In this document: piece by piece, positions 49,201-61,860 of the stretch | How positions within the stretch are numbered: position 1 is the stretch's first letter | Layout of the letters: every line of letters begins with the position of its first letter | Assembly (NCBI GenBank): GCA_001692895.1 | Contig: KV748211.1 | Span: forward strand, 248,001-312,000 | DNA: 64,000 nt | From: Cenococcum geophilum 1.58 | Taxonomy: Eukaryota; Ascomycota; Dothideomycetes; Gloniales; Gloniaceae | Direction: 5' to 3' | Made by a program: the position numbers and the translations under genes | Notes under the pieces: generated by a model | Seen by the model: the letters and a program-made list of their open reading frames with translations, nothing else | Told to the model about the DNA's origin: nothing | Databases searched by the model: none

Positions 49201-49414
49201 CGCTAATTAAGGAGATTTAACTCCTTAATAACTAGACTAAGAATAAGGTCCTTTTAGAAGATAATAAAGAAGTATTTAAACCGTTAATTTAAGAGGAAGA
49301 TAACGACGTTAATAAGCTAGTTTAAACCTTTAATAAGTTAGCAGACCTTAAGCTTATAAGAGCTCTTGAAGATATATATTATACGCTACCTCTAATAAAA
49401 GAAGATGAAGAATC

Positions 49415-49599
49415 TGTTAGATAATCTGTATTCTCGGTGGCGTAAGACGTGCACGGGCCACGTGCACGGGTCACGTGTATTGTAAATATCTTCGTCTAAG
49501 CCCAGGGGCCCCAGGTCAAGCAACCATCAAGACACGATTAAGATCATCAATCAATCAACCCATTTCATCAATGAATAGCTCTATATAAGTTATCTGACA
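49415..49599 (+). repeat. 5' LTR of element E2 (185 bp)
   Basis: TGTTAGATAATC ... GTTATCTGACA; the consensus ends TGTCAGATA and TATCTGACA are perfect 9-bp inverted repeats. A likely TATA signal CTATATAAG lies about 20 bp before the end. Confidence 0.92.
49447..49479. promoter_or_regulatory. CACGTG-rich tandem repeat in the E-family LTR
   Basis: GACGTGCACGGG / CCACGTGCACGGG / TCACGTGTA: three near-repeats of about 12 bp, two of them containing CACGTG. In the RIP-altered LTR copies the same region reads CACGTG only once or not at all. Enhancer-like role is inference. Confidence 0.4.
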
Positions 49600-49737
49600 G
49601 TTATAAGCCCGGTCCGCCGACACAAGAAGCTATTTAGCTATTACTCAATCATTTGAAGAGATTCTACCTCATCGTCAGACTCTAACACCTCATCGTATCA
49701 AGACGACCCTGATTGAAATCCTACCTCAATTGTCACA

Positions 49738-49880
49738 GGACGAGATTCCACGAGATTCCACGAGATTCCACGAGATTCCACGAGACTCTACCTCAATCGT
49801 CAAAGGACGATCCTGACGACAAGGACGATCCTAACAACAAGGACAATCCTGCGACAAGGACGATCCTAACGACAAAAAAT
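49738..49880 (+). repeat. Leader tandem repeats of E2
   Basis: CGAGATTCCA repeats about five times at 49741-49790, followed by GACAAGGACGATCCTAAC-type 18-bp units at about 49803-49875. The E1 leader has the same units at about 46445-46560 but more mutated. An 85-codon open frame here is only a by-product of the repeats. Confidence 0.8.
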
Positions 49881-52800
49881 ACCATCTCAATTCCCCCTTT
49901 ACCTATCAGTCAAATGACTCCACCGACTACCTCATTAAACACGATCATCCTTAATAAGTCAGAAGACTAGGAACAATGGCTATGGCAACTCCGAGCCCTC
50001 GTGGATCAGTAAATATGGGCCTACGTTAACCTAGCTATAGAAGCACCTTAAGAAGGTCTACTTAAAAAACCACCTTATCCAAAGGTTATAGATTTTAATG
50101 AGAATGCAACTATATATATATAGCTCTTGTCAAATTAATAGAGAGCGTATAAGAACAGTAGACAATACTATAACTAGGATATAAAGTACTTCCTAAAATA
50201 GGAAGAGCATCTATAATAGATACGCACCCAGATTACGACCATAGTATTAATTTAGAAGAAGCTACTGCTTAACCCTTCCTTAACAGTTAAAGAATGGCTA
50301 TCTTAACTAAAGGAGAACACAGAACCTACCTCGTCGTTTATTAGGAAGAAGGTATAACACTAATATATAAAAGCCCTTAAGGGGTTCAAACACTTATTAA
50401 AATTAAATTAGTAGTTAGATTAATAGGAACACGTAATAATACTAAGAGAGAAGTATAAGATCCCTTAAATATCCGATAGAATCTGGCTTTAAGATTTAGC
50501 AGAAGTTATTTAACCTTTTAGTAACGCCTACTATATAAAGTACACTACCGAGTTAAATAACCCGCAGAAGTTAAGATCTTCTAAATACCGCAGAGTAGTA
50601 AAGGAGCTATAGGAAGGACTTAGAACACCCTTAAAGAAAGCCAATACTACTATAAAAGGGAGTACCTTTAATGTAGACTTCGCAGAGCAAGCCATTAAGG
50701 ATTACTCTAATACTACTAAAGATTCACGAAGAGGAAGAGCCTTAGTACGCAATAGACGCTTAAAGAGAGCCGGGATATTAGTAGATAAGGAGACGTCCTA
50801 TAAAAAGCTAACGCCTAAGTGCTTAGCGTGCGGAATACGAGGATACTCCCTACGGGACTATTGGTATTTATTTAAAGATAAGAGACCTATAGGAGTTATA
50901 ATAGGAGATGCGCGCATTAATAGGGCACTAAAGAAGGTAGAAAAGAATAAGAATCTTACTAACTAAGTTGCGAAGATTAGACTTAAAGAATAGGAAAATA
51001 AGGCTTAACAATAACAGGATAAGAGTTAGGAAGTTAAGATTAAGGGAGAAGCTAATACAATATTCCTAGAATTGTATTATATAGGTTAAATCTATCTACT
51101 AAAGCTATTAACTATTCTTAACTTAGGAACTACTCTTTATATCTTTAATAACCTTTCTTGTTTCTATAACTTTAGGAAAGCTTTAAGACTTAAATACGTT
51201 ATCGCCGGTAGCTTAGAAGTGCCTATACTAGGCTATAGTAACGTTACTATCTAAGTTATAAAACTAGACAAGAGTAAGGGAATCCTACGTCTTAAGGACG
51301 TTGCCTTTTATACGGACTTTAATATAAATCTAGTGTCGTTCCGTCTACTTTAAAAATAAGAATACTACTAGGATAATAAAGAAGAGAACAATCTTCTAGT
51401 TTAAAAGGATAACTTAGTCCTATATTAAATGGAAGAACGTTATAAATAATAGACTATCGAATACGTCCGACTAGGAGGTCTATTAGCGTTTAATATAAGC
51501 CAACTACTACGCTAATAGAAGCGCAGAGTATTATTAAGAGACGCTTGTCTAGATTTAAAAGGAGATATATATCTATAGTATCTGCGTCTAGGTTATCTAG
51601 GACCTATAAGCCTTTATTATTTAGGTCTTAACGCCTTAAAAGTTAAGCTTTAAGGCCTAAAGATAACGGAATATTAATATTGCAGTCTCGCTAAAATTAA
51701 GCGTTAGGTCTTAAGAAGGTTCTTAAAATAAAAGATTAATAAACCCTATTTTAACCTCTATATTAACTAAACTAACCTTAAGAAAGCGCATGCTAGATTT
51801 ATACAAGTTATACTTATCTATAACACCTACTTAGGAAGATCCTTCCTATACTTTATAACGACGCATAGTAAGGAGAAGGAGACACTATAGGTGCTTAAAG
51901 ATTTCGTTTAGTAGATTCGTCTAAGGTATAACCTTAAAGTTAATACTATTAGATTAGACAACGAGCTAGGGAAAAAAAGAACCTTTAAATAGCTACGGAC
52001 TTAAGGGATTATATTTAAGCCTTTAGCGCTATATACCTAAGCTTAGAACGGTACCGCCAAACGCTTAGGGGGTGTAATTATTTAGAGAGCACGAGTAATA
52101 AAAATTGCTGCTAATCTACTACACAACTTATGGAACGAGATAGTCGACTATATAGTTTACCTTTAAGATCGAACGCTACGGGAAAGTAACGGTTGGATAT
52201 CGCTATATAAGAGGTTCTATACCTTCCTAGCCAATAAAAGATTAAGAAAGCCGCAACTAGCGCACCTAAAAGCCTACGGCTATAGGGCGTACGCGATAAC
52301 GTCGAACGCCTAGCTAAGGAAGAAAAGGCTAAGTAAGCTAAATCCGCGAGCCCATATTAGCTATCTTGTTGGCTATAACTCTACCAATATCTATAGGATC
52401 TAAATCCTATATAAGGGTATCGTCATCTCTATAAGGGATATTATCTTTAATAAAAAGATATTCTTTAACGGCAAGTAAACGGACATCTTAGAGGACCTAT
52501 ACGCTAAATTAGATACACTAATTAAGAAGATTTAACTACTTAATACCTAGACTAAGAACGAGGTCCTTCTAGAAGACGATAAAGAAGTATTTAAACTATC
52601 AATTTAAGAGAAAGACGACAACGTTAATAAGCTAGTTTAAGCCTTTAATAAGTTAGCAGATCTCGAGCTTGTAAGAGCTCTTAAAGATATATACTATACA
52701 CCACCTCCAATAAAAGAAGACGAAGAATCTCTATATGCCTTTTACGTTAAGTATCCTATAAAGTTAGATATATAAGGTACTGATTAAGACGTCGCTTATT

Positions 52801-54861
52801 AAGCAGGAGATGCGTTTAACACTTAGGGGGTGTCTAATAACTTAGTTAAAGACTCGTTTAAGGAAGCTAGCAATAATAGGTTTAAAGACTTTATTACTAA
52901 AAGGATCACGTTAGCCTATTACGGCGCCTTCTTAGTAGGAAGGAAGTTTAACCTTAATAGTCGACTTAATAATAGTAAGCTGAAATTAGGCAGAATACGC
53001 AATGTTAGATTATATAGGAAGAACCTACCTCCGCTACCCTAGTTAATCTAAAACCTTAATACGTATCCTCTTTAAGATTAGTTCTAAGAGGCTTAATAAG
53101 CCTATCTCCAATCTTATTATTAAATAAGGTCGTTTTAAGAAACAAATAAGAAGCATATAAAGGGACAGCAGGTCCTTAGCTTAATATAGGTATTCGTCTA
53201 CAAGACGGATAAGTATAGATTTCTCCAGAAATATAAGGTACGCTTAGTAGTTTACAGAAATTAACAGGCCCTAGGAGACCTACCTATAAGAGCTACTATA
53301 TTAGCTAGTACGACCTTCCAAACCCTTATAGCGATTATAGCAAAATTCAACTTAGAGACAATATAGATAGATATAGTTAATACGTTTATCCATTGCGATC
53401 TTGACGAGGTTATCTATATAAAGCTACTACTAGGGTTTAATAAAGGAAAGACAGATAAAGTACTACGCTTAAGAAAAGCCCTATACAGACTATAACAATC
53501 ACCACTATTATAGCAGAAGAATCTCATAAGCTTATTAAACGAATTAGGTTTTAAAGAAGTACCCTAGAAGCCGTATGTTATGCTAAAAGGTAAAATAGTT
53601 ATCTTCTTCTACGTCGATAATATTGTCTTCTGCTACCGAAAAACAGATAAGAAGAAAGCTTAAGAAGTAATTAAGGAGCTAAGTAAGGAATACTAGATAA
53701 GTACCCTTAGCGAGCTAAAATAGTTCCTAGGAATTTACGTGCTACGCAATTATAGCTAGAGGCTCCTATAGCTATCCCAGGAAGCCTATATTAAGAAGAT
53801 AGCTAACTAGTATAAGATAGATCTTAGAGGGCGTCTTCTAGACACTCCTATGGCAGAATTAGAACTTCTCCCTACTAATTACCATATAATCCGTCCAACG
53901 CATCCGTCTCCTAATATAGACCTATTAGTCCGTCCTATATCCCTACTAGCTTCTATAATGCTATATTAGAGAAAACTAGGTTTAGTACTCTATGCAGCCA
54001 CTACAACGCGTCCGGATATTGCCTTTACAATATTACGGCTAGTAAGGTTTAATTAAGACCCAAGCTAAAAGCACTATTAAGTAGCAGATAAAGTTATCCA
54101 GTACCTATATAGTACGAGGAGTAGAGCAATCTACTATAGAGGAGATAAGGAAGGAATGAACGGTAGAGGGAAAGATAAAGGAATACGCAACTAAGGACAA
54201 GACAACGGAGACGGTAGAAGTAAAGCGCAATTATTTATCTATGCTAGCGACGCATTATTCGCGGACAACTCCGTCAATAGAAAAAGCTTATAAGAATACA
54301 TTATAAAGCTATTCGGGGGGCCGATCGCCTAGAGAGCAAATAAGTAGGGTACTGTTACGACGTTAAGTACAGAAGCTAAGTTATTAGCCCTATTACAGAC
54401 AGTAAAGGAAGCTATCTTTATCAGCAGGCTATTTAAAGTAATGACGTTATACCTAAACGAGCCCTTAATTATTAACTATAATAACGTCTAGACACTCCGA
54501 CTAATTATAGAAGACACGGTAAAGCTAATTACGAAGCTCCGATACGTTAATATCTATTAACACTGGTTGCGTTAAGAATACGCAATAAGACGAGTGCTAT
54601 TATAATGGAAAGCGACGAAGGAGATAATCGCCGATGGACTTACGAAGGCCCTGCCTAAGTAGAGGTTTAAGAGCTTTGTCAATATAATCGGAATAGTAGA
54701 TATTAAGGAGCGGCTGAATGAGGAGAAGCAACTAGAGGACCTAAGGGAGAAGGTTAGGGCGAGAAGGAAGGATTTAGATAAGATTATAGTTCAATTAACG
54801 CATAAACGGACACAAGAAGGTGGCTAGCTTCGTCCTCAACTAGGTTAAAGCTAAGGGGGTA

Positions 54862-55046
54862 TATTAGATAATCTATATTCTCGGTGGCGTAGGACGTGCA
54901 CAGGCCACGTGTATGGGTCACGTATATTGTAAATATCTTCGTCTAAGCCTAGGGGCCCTAGGTCAAGCAATTATTAAGACACGATTAAGATTATTAATTA
55001 ATTAACCCATTTTATCAATAAATAGCTCTATATGAGTTATCTGACA
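54862..55046 (+). repeat. 3' LTR of element E2 (185 bp)
   Basis: Mate of 49415-49599, same length, differing mainly by C-to-T and G-to-A changes. Confidence 0.92.
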
Positions 55047-57183
55047 GAATCTCTATATGCCTTTTATATTAAGTATTCTATAAAGTCGGATATACAAGGT
55101 ACTAATTAAGACGTCACTTATTAAGTAGGAGATGCGTTTAATACTTAGGGGGTATCTAACGACTTAGTTAAAGACTTATTTAAGGAAGCTAGCGATAATA
55201 GGTTTAAAGACTTTATTACTAAAAGGATTACGTCAGCCTATTACGGCGCCTTCTTAATAGGAAGGAAGTTTAACCTCAATAGTTAACTTAACGATAGTAA
55301 GCTAAAATCAGGCAGAATACGCGATATTAGATTATATAGGAAGAACCTACCTCCGCTACCCTAGTTAATCTAGGACCTTAATACATATCCTCTTTAAAAT
55401 TAGTTCTAAGAGGCTTAACAAGCCTATCTCTAATCTCATTATTAAATGAGGTTATTTTAAGAAATAGATAAGAAGCACGTAAAGGGATAGTAGGTCCTTA
55501 GCTTAATATAGGTGTTTATCTATAAGACGGATAAGTATAGATTTCTCCAAAAATATAAGGCACGCTTAGTAGTCTGCGGAAATTAATAGGCCCTAGAAGA
55601 CCTACCTATAAGAGCCACTATATTAGCTAGTACGACCTTCCGAACCCTTATAGCGATTACTACAAAATTTAACCTAGAGACGATATAGATAAATACAGTT
55701 AATATATTTGTCTATTGCGATCTTAACGAGGTTATCTATATAAAGCTACTGTTAGGGTTTAATAAAGGAAAGACAGATAAAGTACTGCGCTTAAGAAAAG
55801 CCCTATACGGACTATAATAATCACCACTATTATAACAGAAGAATCTTATAAGCTTATTAAATAAATTGGGTTTTAAAGAAGTACCCTAGGAGCCATATAT
55901 TATGCTAAAAGGTAAAATAGTTATCTTCTTCTATATCGACAATATTGTCTTCTACTACTAAAAGATAGATAAAAAGAGAGCTTAAGAAGCAATTAAGGAA
56001 TTGAGCAAGGAATACTAGATAAGTACCCTTAACGAGCTAAAATAGTTCCTAGGAATCTACGTACTATATAATTATAGCTAGAGGCTCTTATAGCTATCCT
56101 AGGAAGCCTATATTAAGAAGATAGCTAACTAGTATAAAATAGATCTTAGAGGGCGTCTTCTAAACACTCCTATAGTAGAATTAGAACTCCTCCTTACTAA
56201 TTACCATATAATCTATCTAATACGTCCGTCCCCCAATATAGACCTATTAGTCTATCCTATATCCCTACTAGCTTCTACAATACTATATTAGAGAAAACTA
56301 GGTTTAGTACTCTATATAGCCACTACAACACGTCTAGATATTGCCTTTACAATATTATAGCTGGTAAGGTTTAATTAGGACCTAAGCTAAGAGCACTATT
56401 AAGCGGCAGATAGAGTTATCTAGTACCTATATAGTATAAGGAGCAGAGTAATCTACTATAGAGGAGATAAGGAAGGAATAAACGGTAAAGGGAGAGATAA
56501 AGGAATATGTAACTAAGGACGAGATAATAGAGACGGTAGAAGTAAAGCATAATTATTTATCTATGCTAGCGACGCATTATTCGCAGACAACTCCATTAAT
56601 AGAAAGAGCTCGTAAGGATATATTATAAAGCTATTTAGGGGGCTAATTGCCTAGAGAGCAAATAAGTAGGGTATGGTTACAACGTTAAGCATAAAAGCCG
56701 AGCTATTAGCCCTATTATAGGCAGTAAAGGAAGCTATCTTTATTAGTAGGCTATTTAAAGCAATAACGTTATAACTAAATAAGCCCTTAATTATTAACTG
56801 TAACAATACCTAGATACTCTAACTAATTATAGAAGATATAGTAAAGCTAATTATAAAGCTCTAATACGTTAACATTTATTAATACTAGCTATGTTAGGAA
56901 TATATAAAGAGATGAGTATAATTTTAATAGATAGCGATAAAGGAGATAATTGCTAATAGACTTACGAAGGCCCTGCCTAAGCAGAGGTTTTAAAGCTTTG
57001 TTAATATAATTAGGATAGTAGATATTAAGGAGCGGCTAAATAAGGAGAAGTAACTAGAGGACCTAAGGGAGAATATTAAAGCGAGACGGAAGGATTTAGA
57101 TAAGATTATAGTTTAATTAACGCATTAACAAATATAAGAAGGTAGCTAGCTTTGTCCTTAACTAGGTTAAAGCTAAGGGGGTA

Positions 57184-57356
57184 TATCAGATAATCTGTAT
57201 TCTTAGTAGCGTAGGACATGCACTAGTTACGTGCATGGGTTATATATATTGTAAATATCTTTATCTAAGCTAGGGGCCCTAGGTTAAGACACAATCAAGA
57301 TTATTAATTAATTAACCTATTTTATCAATAAATAGCTCTATATAAACTATTTAACG
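57184..57356 (+). repeat. 3' LTR of element E1
   Basis: Mate of 46124-46297, followed by the duplication ATAGG. B resumes at 57362. Confidence 0.88.
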
Positions 57357-60300
57357 ATAGGCCCTTAGCGATTAAGGGGCTTGCTTTTTATGTGGTTAAA
57401 AAGGCCACTTTATAAGGAACTGCCTAATAAAGGTAAAAGCAGATAAGGTTCTGTTAATTTAGGAGGATAATATAGAGTTAGAAAAAGAGGAACCCTAGAG
57501 AAAGACTCCTCTTTAGAATTAAAAGGGATTAATATATTATATATTAATCTAAATCGGCTAGTTAGTAGAAAAAGCTATACTATCCTTTATACTTTATTCT
57601 GTAATAGATATTAAGTTTTAACCTTTACCTTAGCTAACTCTAAAGTAAATACCTTTACCTTAATTAATACCTAGTGTGCCGTAAAGCTGGCTAACTTTCT
57701 TAATACACTTATAGAAGATCTACCTAAACTAATTCCTATTTACGGGTATAACGGACGGGTAGGGTAACCTATTACGAGTATTTTATAAATATACCTCTAT
57801 GTTAATAGGCGAAGGTAGTATAATGTCCCCTTCCTAATTACGGACCTTAGAAGCTATAATATAATTTTAAGGAGGAAATAGCTAGCCTATTTAGGCTTAT
57901 AGCTTAATATATAAAGTAGACGGCTTATCTAGCCCTAAACTCTACCCCTAACCCCTTCTTTTATAAAAGAAATCAGCATTATAATAGAAAACCCTATACA
58001 ACCCTAGATTGATACTATCTACTAAACTAATGCTATACGTAGAGACTAGGCCTTTGAGAAGGATATACAGCTTAACCCATAACAGATCTATATACTACGC
58101 CGCCCCTAAACTACCTATGTTATACCACCCGCACTATAGACTTAGAAAGTCGGTAGTAACCTACTTAAGTCCCTAGTAGAGAACCTAGGCCCTACGCAGC
58201 TATAATAGAAGGCTAGGAATATTAGATAATATACTAAACTAATAGATTAAAAGGATAACTTATAGAAAATAGAATGCGAGCTAAGGAAGACTATAAACCC
58301 TATACCGTAAAATACGGCCCAATAAATATTTATAAAGAAACCTACGGACCTCCCACTAGTTAATATCTGCTATATTAGCGCTATAGGATTTTACTAGAAC
58401 TTGGTTTAACCGGATACCATTGCCTTTATAACTAGCTTATATAAAATTAATTAAATAATTAAAGAAAAGGAAACCCTAGCCTAAGAGAAAAACAAGCTTA
58501 TAGATAAGGAGCTAGTAGAACGGAAACTACCTTATTAGTACCAAGAGTTTAAAGATATATTCTTTAAGGCAGTATCTAATATACTCCTACCCTACTAACC
58601 GTATAACTATAAGATCGAGATTAAACCAGATAAGGAAAACGTCCTTAGCTATACCCCCCTTTATAAACAATCCATTGCCGAATTATAGGCCACTAAGTAG
58701 TATATTGTGGATAACCTGATAAAGGGGTTTATTAAGCCTAGTTAGGCCCTATTTACCTCCCCTATTTTCTTTATAAAAAAGCTAAACAGAGGACTTTATT
58801 CCTATATTAATTACTATAAGCTTAATAATATAACCCGCAAAGACCGTTATCCGCTACCTTTATTAGATAAGACGCTGGCCCAAATAAATAAAGCTAAGGT
58901 ATTTATAAAGCTTAATATTCGCTAGGCCTTCTACCGAATCCGGATAGACCCTAGATTTGTAAACCTTACTATATTTTGGACTTAATACGGATTATATAAA
59001 TATAAACTACTTCCCTTTAAACTAACTAACGGACCTACTACGTACCAACAATATATAAACGATGTACTCTTTAACTACCTTAATGACTTCTGTATGGCCT
59101 GCCTAGATAATATTATAATTTACTCTAAAAACAAGTTATAATATAAGGAGTATATCTATAAGGTCCTATAACGGCTTTATAAGGCTAGCCTTTAGGCTAA
59201 TATTAAGAAGTTAAAGTTTAGTATAAAGTAAACAAAGTACCTAGGGTTTATTATTAGTATAAACGGAATTAAGGTAGACCTAAAAAAGACGGCCGTAATT
59301 AATTAATAGGAATTACCACGGACTATAAAAGGGATATAGTTATTCCTAGGCCCCTATAACTTCTACTAACGCTTTATTAAGAACTACAGTAGGATTGCTT
59401 AGCCCCTTAGCCGCCTTATAATAAAGGACTAGCCCTTCCACTTCAACACCGTATATAGGTAGGCTTTTAATAAACTTAAGAAACGGCTAGTCTCCACTCC
59501 TTTACTCACCCACTTTAACCTAAAACGGCCCTTAATGCTAAAAACGGATGCCTTAGATAGTGTTATTGCTAGCATTTATTCCCAAAAGCAGACGGACGGG
59601 GAATGGCACCCTATTACTTACTACTTAAAGACTATAGTAGATGCTAAGCTAAACTACCCAATTTATAACAAAGAAATATTGGCTATTATCTATAGCTTTT
59701 AGCACTGGCGAGCATAGCTAAAAGGAACCCCTAAACCTATCTAAGTAGTTTTAGATTATAAGGCCTTAGAATATTTTATAATAATAAAAGCCCTTACGGC
59801 CCGGCAGGCGCGCTAGACGGATATTCTATCTTAGTTTAACTTCCTAATTATATATAGGCTAGGCGCCATTAATTATGTAGACGCTTTTATAAGGCGTAAA
59901 TAGGACCTAAATAACTAGATAGCCGTAAAGGTCTTATTATAGACTTAGATACTACTATAACTAGAGCACCTTAACCCTTAGATACGGGAAGAACTAAGTA
60001 CTAAATCTTTAAGCGCCAAGATATATTCCATTAACCCTATGGAATTTAACCTTATTAATAAACTACTATAAGTAAACCGTATAGACCCTTCTTTACAGAA
60101 GTACCGCGAAAAGGTAAAGGATGTTACTAGCCTATAGTCTCTTAAAAACGGACTACTTAAGCACTAGGAATGGCTAGTAGTAGTAAAAGAAAAGAACTTA
60201 CAAACCTAGCTTATTACTAAGTACATACCCATGTCTTTACGGCCCACCCTAAAAAAATAAGACCTATAAAATTATTGGTAATCGTTACTACTGGCCCAGA

Positions 60301-61635
60301 ATGGTTATAGATATTGACCGTTATATAAGGAACTGTAATAACTGCCGTAGGTTTATAATTCTACAAGATAAGACCTTAGGACTATTAAAGCCACTCCTAA
60401 TACCAGAGCGTCCCTAGCAGTATATCTTTATAGACTTTTATAAACTCCCAGTAGACCGTAACGGGTACGATATAGTTATAATCTTAGTGGACCGTTTTAG
60501 TAAACACCCTTTTTTAATCCCCTGTTACAAGAATATTAATGCTAAAGAGGCGGCCTAACTATATATTTACTACATCTACTAAATTTATAGACCACTAGAT
60601 ATTATTATATTGGACTATAGACCGTAGTTTATATTGGCTTTCTAAAACGAGTTTACCTAGATCCTAGAAAATAGGCTAAAGCTTTTTACGGTATACTACC
60701 CCCAAATAGATGGTTAGACGGAGGTTGTAAATTAATACTTAGACTAGAGACTCTAGCCCTTTATTAACTACTTCTAAGATAACTAGGGCAAACTGCTACC
60801 TCTAATAGACTACGCCCAGGCAACCCTACCCTATAACTTTACGGGATTTACACCTATCTAACTAGAAATAGGGTATCTACCCTAAATAAGCTTTAACTGG
60901 GATGGGCTAGAAGGACTATAGACCGTACGCAAGAAACTATCTTATAAGGAAGCCTAGTAGTATATTAAGCGCTTAGAAGAAGCCTAGATGGTAGCCCGTA
61001 CAAACCTAGAAAAGGCCTAGAAATCTATATAATAGTAAGTAAATAAGCATAGGCGAGAGCCTAGCTTTACTATAGGTAATATAGTTTAGGTTATAATAAA
61101 GAACTAAAAGACGGAACGGCTTAGCCGTAAGCTAGACTATTAGATAGTAGGGCTATATACGGTCCTTAAGAAAATAGGCAACTCGTATAAAGTAAAGCTC
61201 CTAGATTTAATTAAGGTTCACCCTATTTTCTCGCCGGATAAGCTATAAAAGACCGTAAATAACCTATTACCTAAACAAAAGAACGAACCTCCCCTACTAA
61301 TTTAAGTTAGTAGCGATAATGAATAGGAAATTGAAGAAATACTGGCCTATAAACTAGTATGGAAAACGTCAAAGTACCACGTTAGTTAGAAAGGCTATAA
61401 CCTAAATCCTACTTAGTACCCTATATAGAACTTTATTAGCAGTCCCTATAAGCTTTAAAATTTTTATAGCTATTACCCTAGTAAACTAGGACCTCTAAAG
61501 TACCTAAACAAGTAGATAGAGTGCTAGTATAGTAAAGATAATAGGCTACCAGAAGAACATAAAGATAAAAACGCCCTATAGGTATAATATGGATATATAA
61601 AGCCTAAGGGCAGGCTGTTATGGAGGGGGGGGTAA

Positions 61636-61860
61636 TATTACGGCACTGGCAGAAAACGGCAGAACTTAGTAGCAGAACTTAGCAGAACTTTGCGGTTACG
61701 TAACTAGAGGACCATATAAAAGAACCCTACTTCGACCGGCGCTGCTCTTCTTCTCCTTTCCTTTCTCTAGCTTTAGATTCTCGTTTATAGACAATCCAAT
61801 TATATAGGCTTACGCGACCCCCTTGCCGTACTTATATCTCGATTAACTAAGTCGCTAATA
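61636..61860 (+). repeat. 3' LTR of element B (225 bp)
   Basis: Mate of 44723-44947; TATAAAA at 61715-61721. Followed by TAGCG, then element C resumes. Confidence 0.9.

Larger units (their letters stand above)
49415..55046 (+). mobile_element. Element E2: Ty1/Copia LTR retrotransposon fossil, innermost of the nest
   Basis: A plus-strand Copia element, 5632 bp, with two 185-bp LTRs and target duplication GAATC (49410-49414 and 55047-55051). Parts: leader with tandem repeats (49600-49880), gag about 49970-51000, protease-like and integrase about 51050-52620, reverse transcriptase about 53130-53990, RNase H about 54230-54800, polypurine tract AAGGGGGT before the 3' LTR. It is the youngest insertion of the nest. 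Its 5' LTR and leader are visibly less RIP-mutated than the matching part of E1. Structurally complete, broken in the coding part. Confidence 0.92.
46124..57356 (+). mobile_element. Element E1: Ty1/Copia LTR retrotransposon fossil, interrupted by element E2
   Basis: A plus-strand Copia element inserted in the gag part of B, with target duplication ATAGG (46119-46123 and 57357-57361). Without E2 it is about 5.6 kb. Left piece (46124-49414): LTR, leader, gag about 46620-47700, protease-like and integrase parts about 47760-49200. Right piece (55052-57356): reverse transcriptase about 55440-56350, RNase H about 56560-57100, polypurine tract AAGGGGGT just before the LTR. E2, of the same family, sits between the integrase and reverse transcriptase parts. 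Heavily RIP-mutated and broken. Confidence 0.9.
44723..61860 (+). mobile_element. Element B: Ty3/Gypsy LTR retrotransposon fossil, interrupted by element E1
   Basis: A plus-strand sister of element A: 225-bp LTRs, target duplication TAGCG (44718-44722 and 61861-61865). Without E1 it is about 5.9 kb. Parts: gag about 45175-46118, then (after E1) gag end and protease about 57362-58300, reverse transcriptase about 58500-59330 with a CLDNIIIYS-type box near 59100-59125, RNase H about 59500-59900, integrase about 60230-60950, chromodomain-like tail about 61320-61530, polypurine tract GGAGGGGGGGG at about 61622-61632. It lacks the palindromic unit that A carries in its 3' untranslated part. Structurally complete but broken many times; younger than C. 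Confidence 0.9.

Noticed and set aside
49713-49970. 85-codon open frame
   Set aside because: Product of the 10-bp and 18-bp leader repeats of E2.
52830-53042. 70-codon open frame
   Set aside because: A surviving piece of the E2 pol part.
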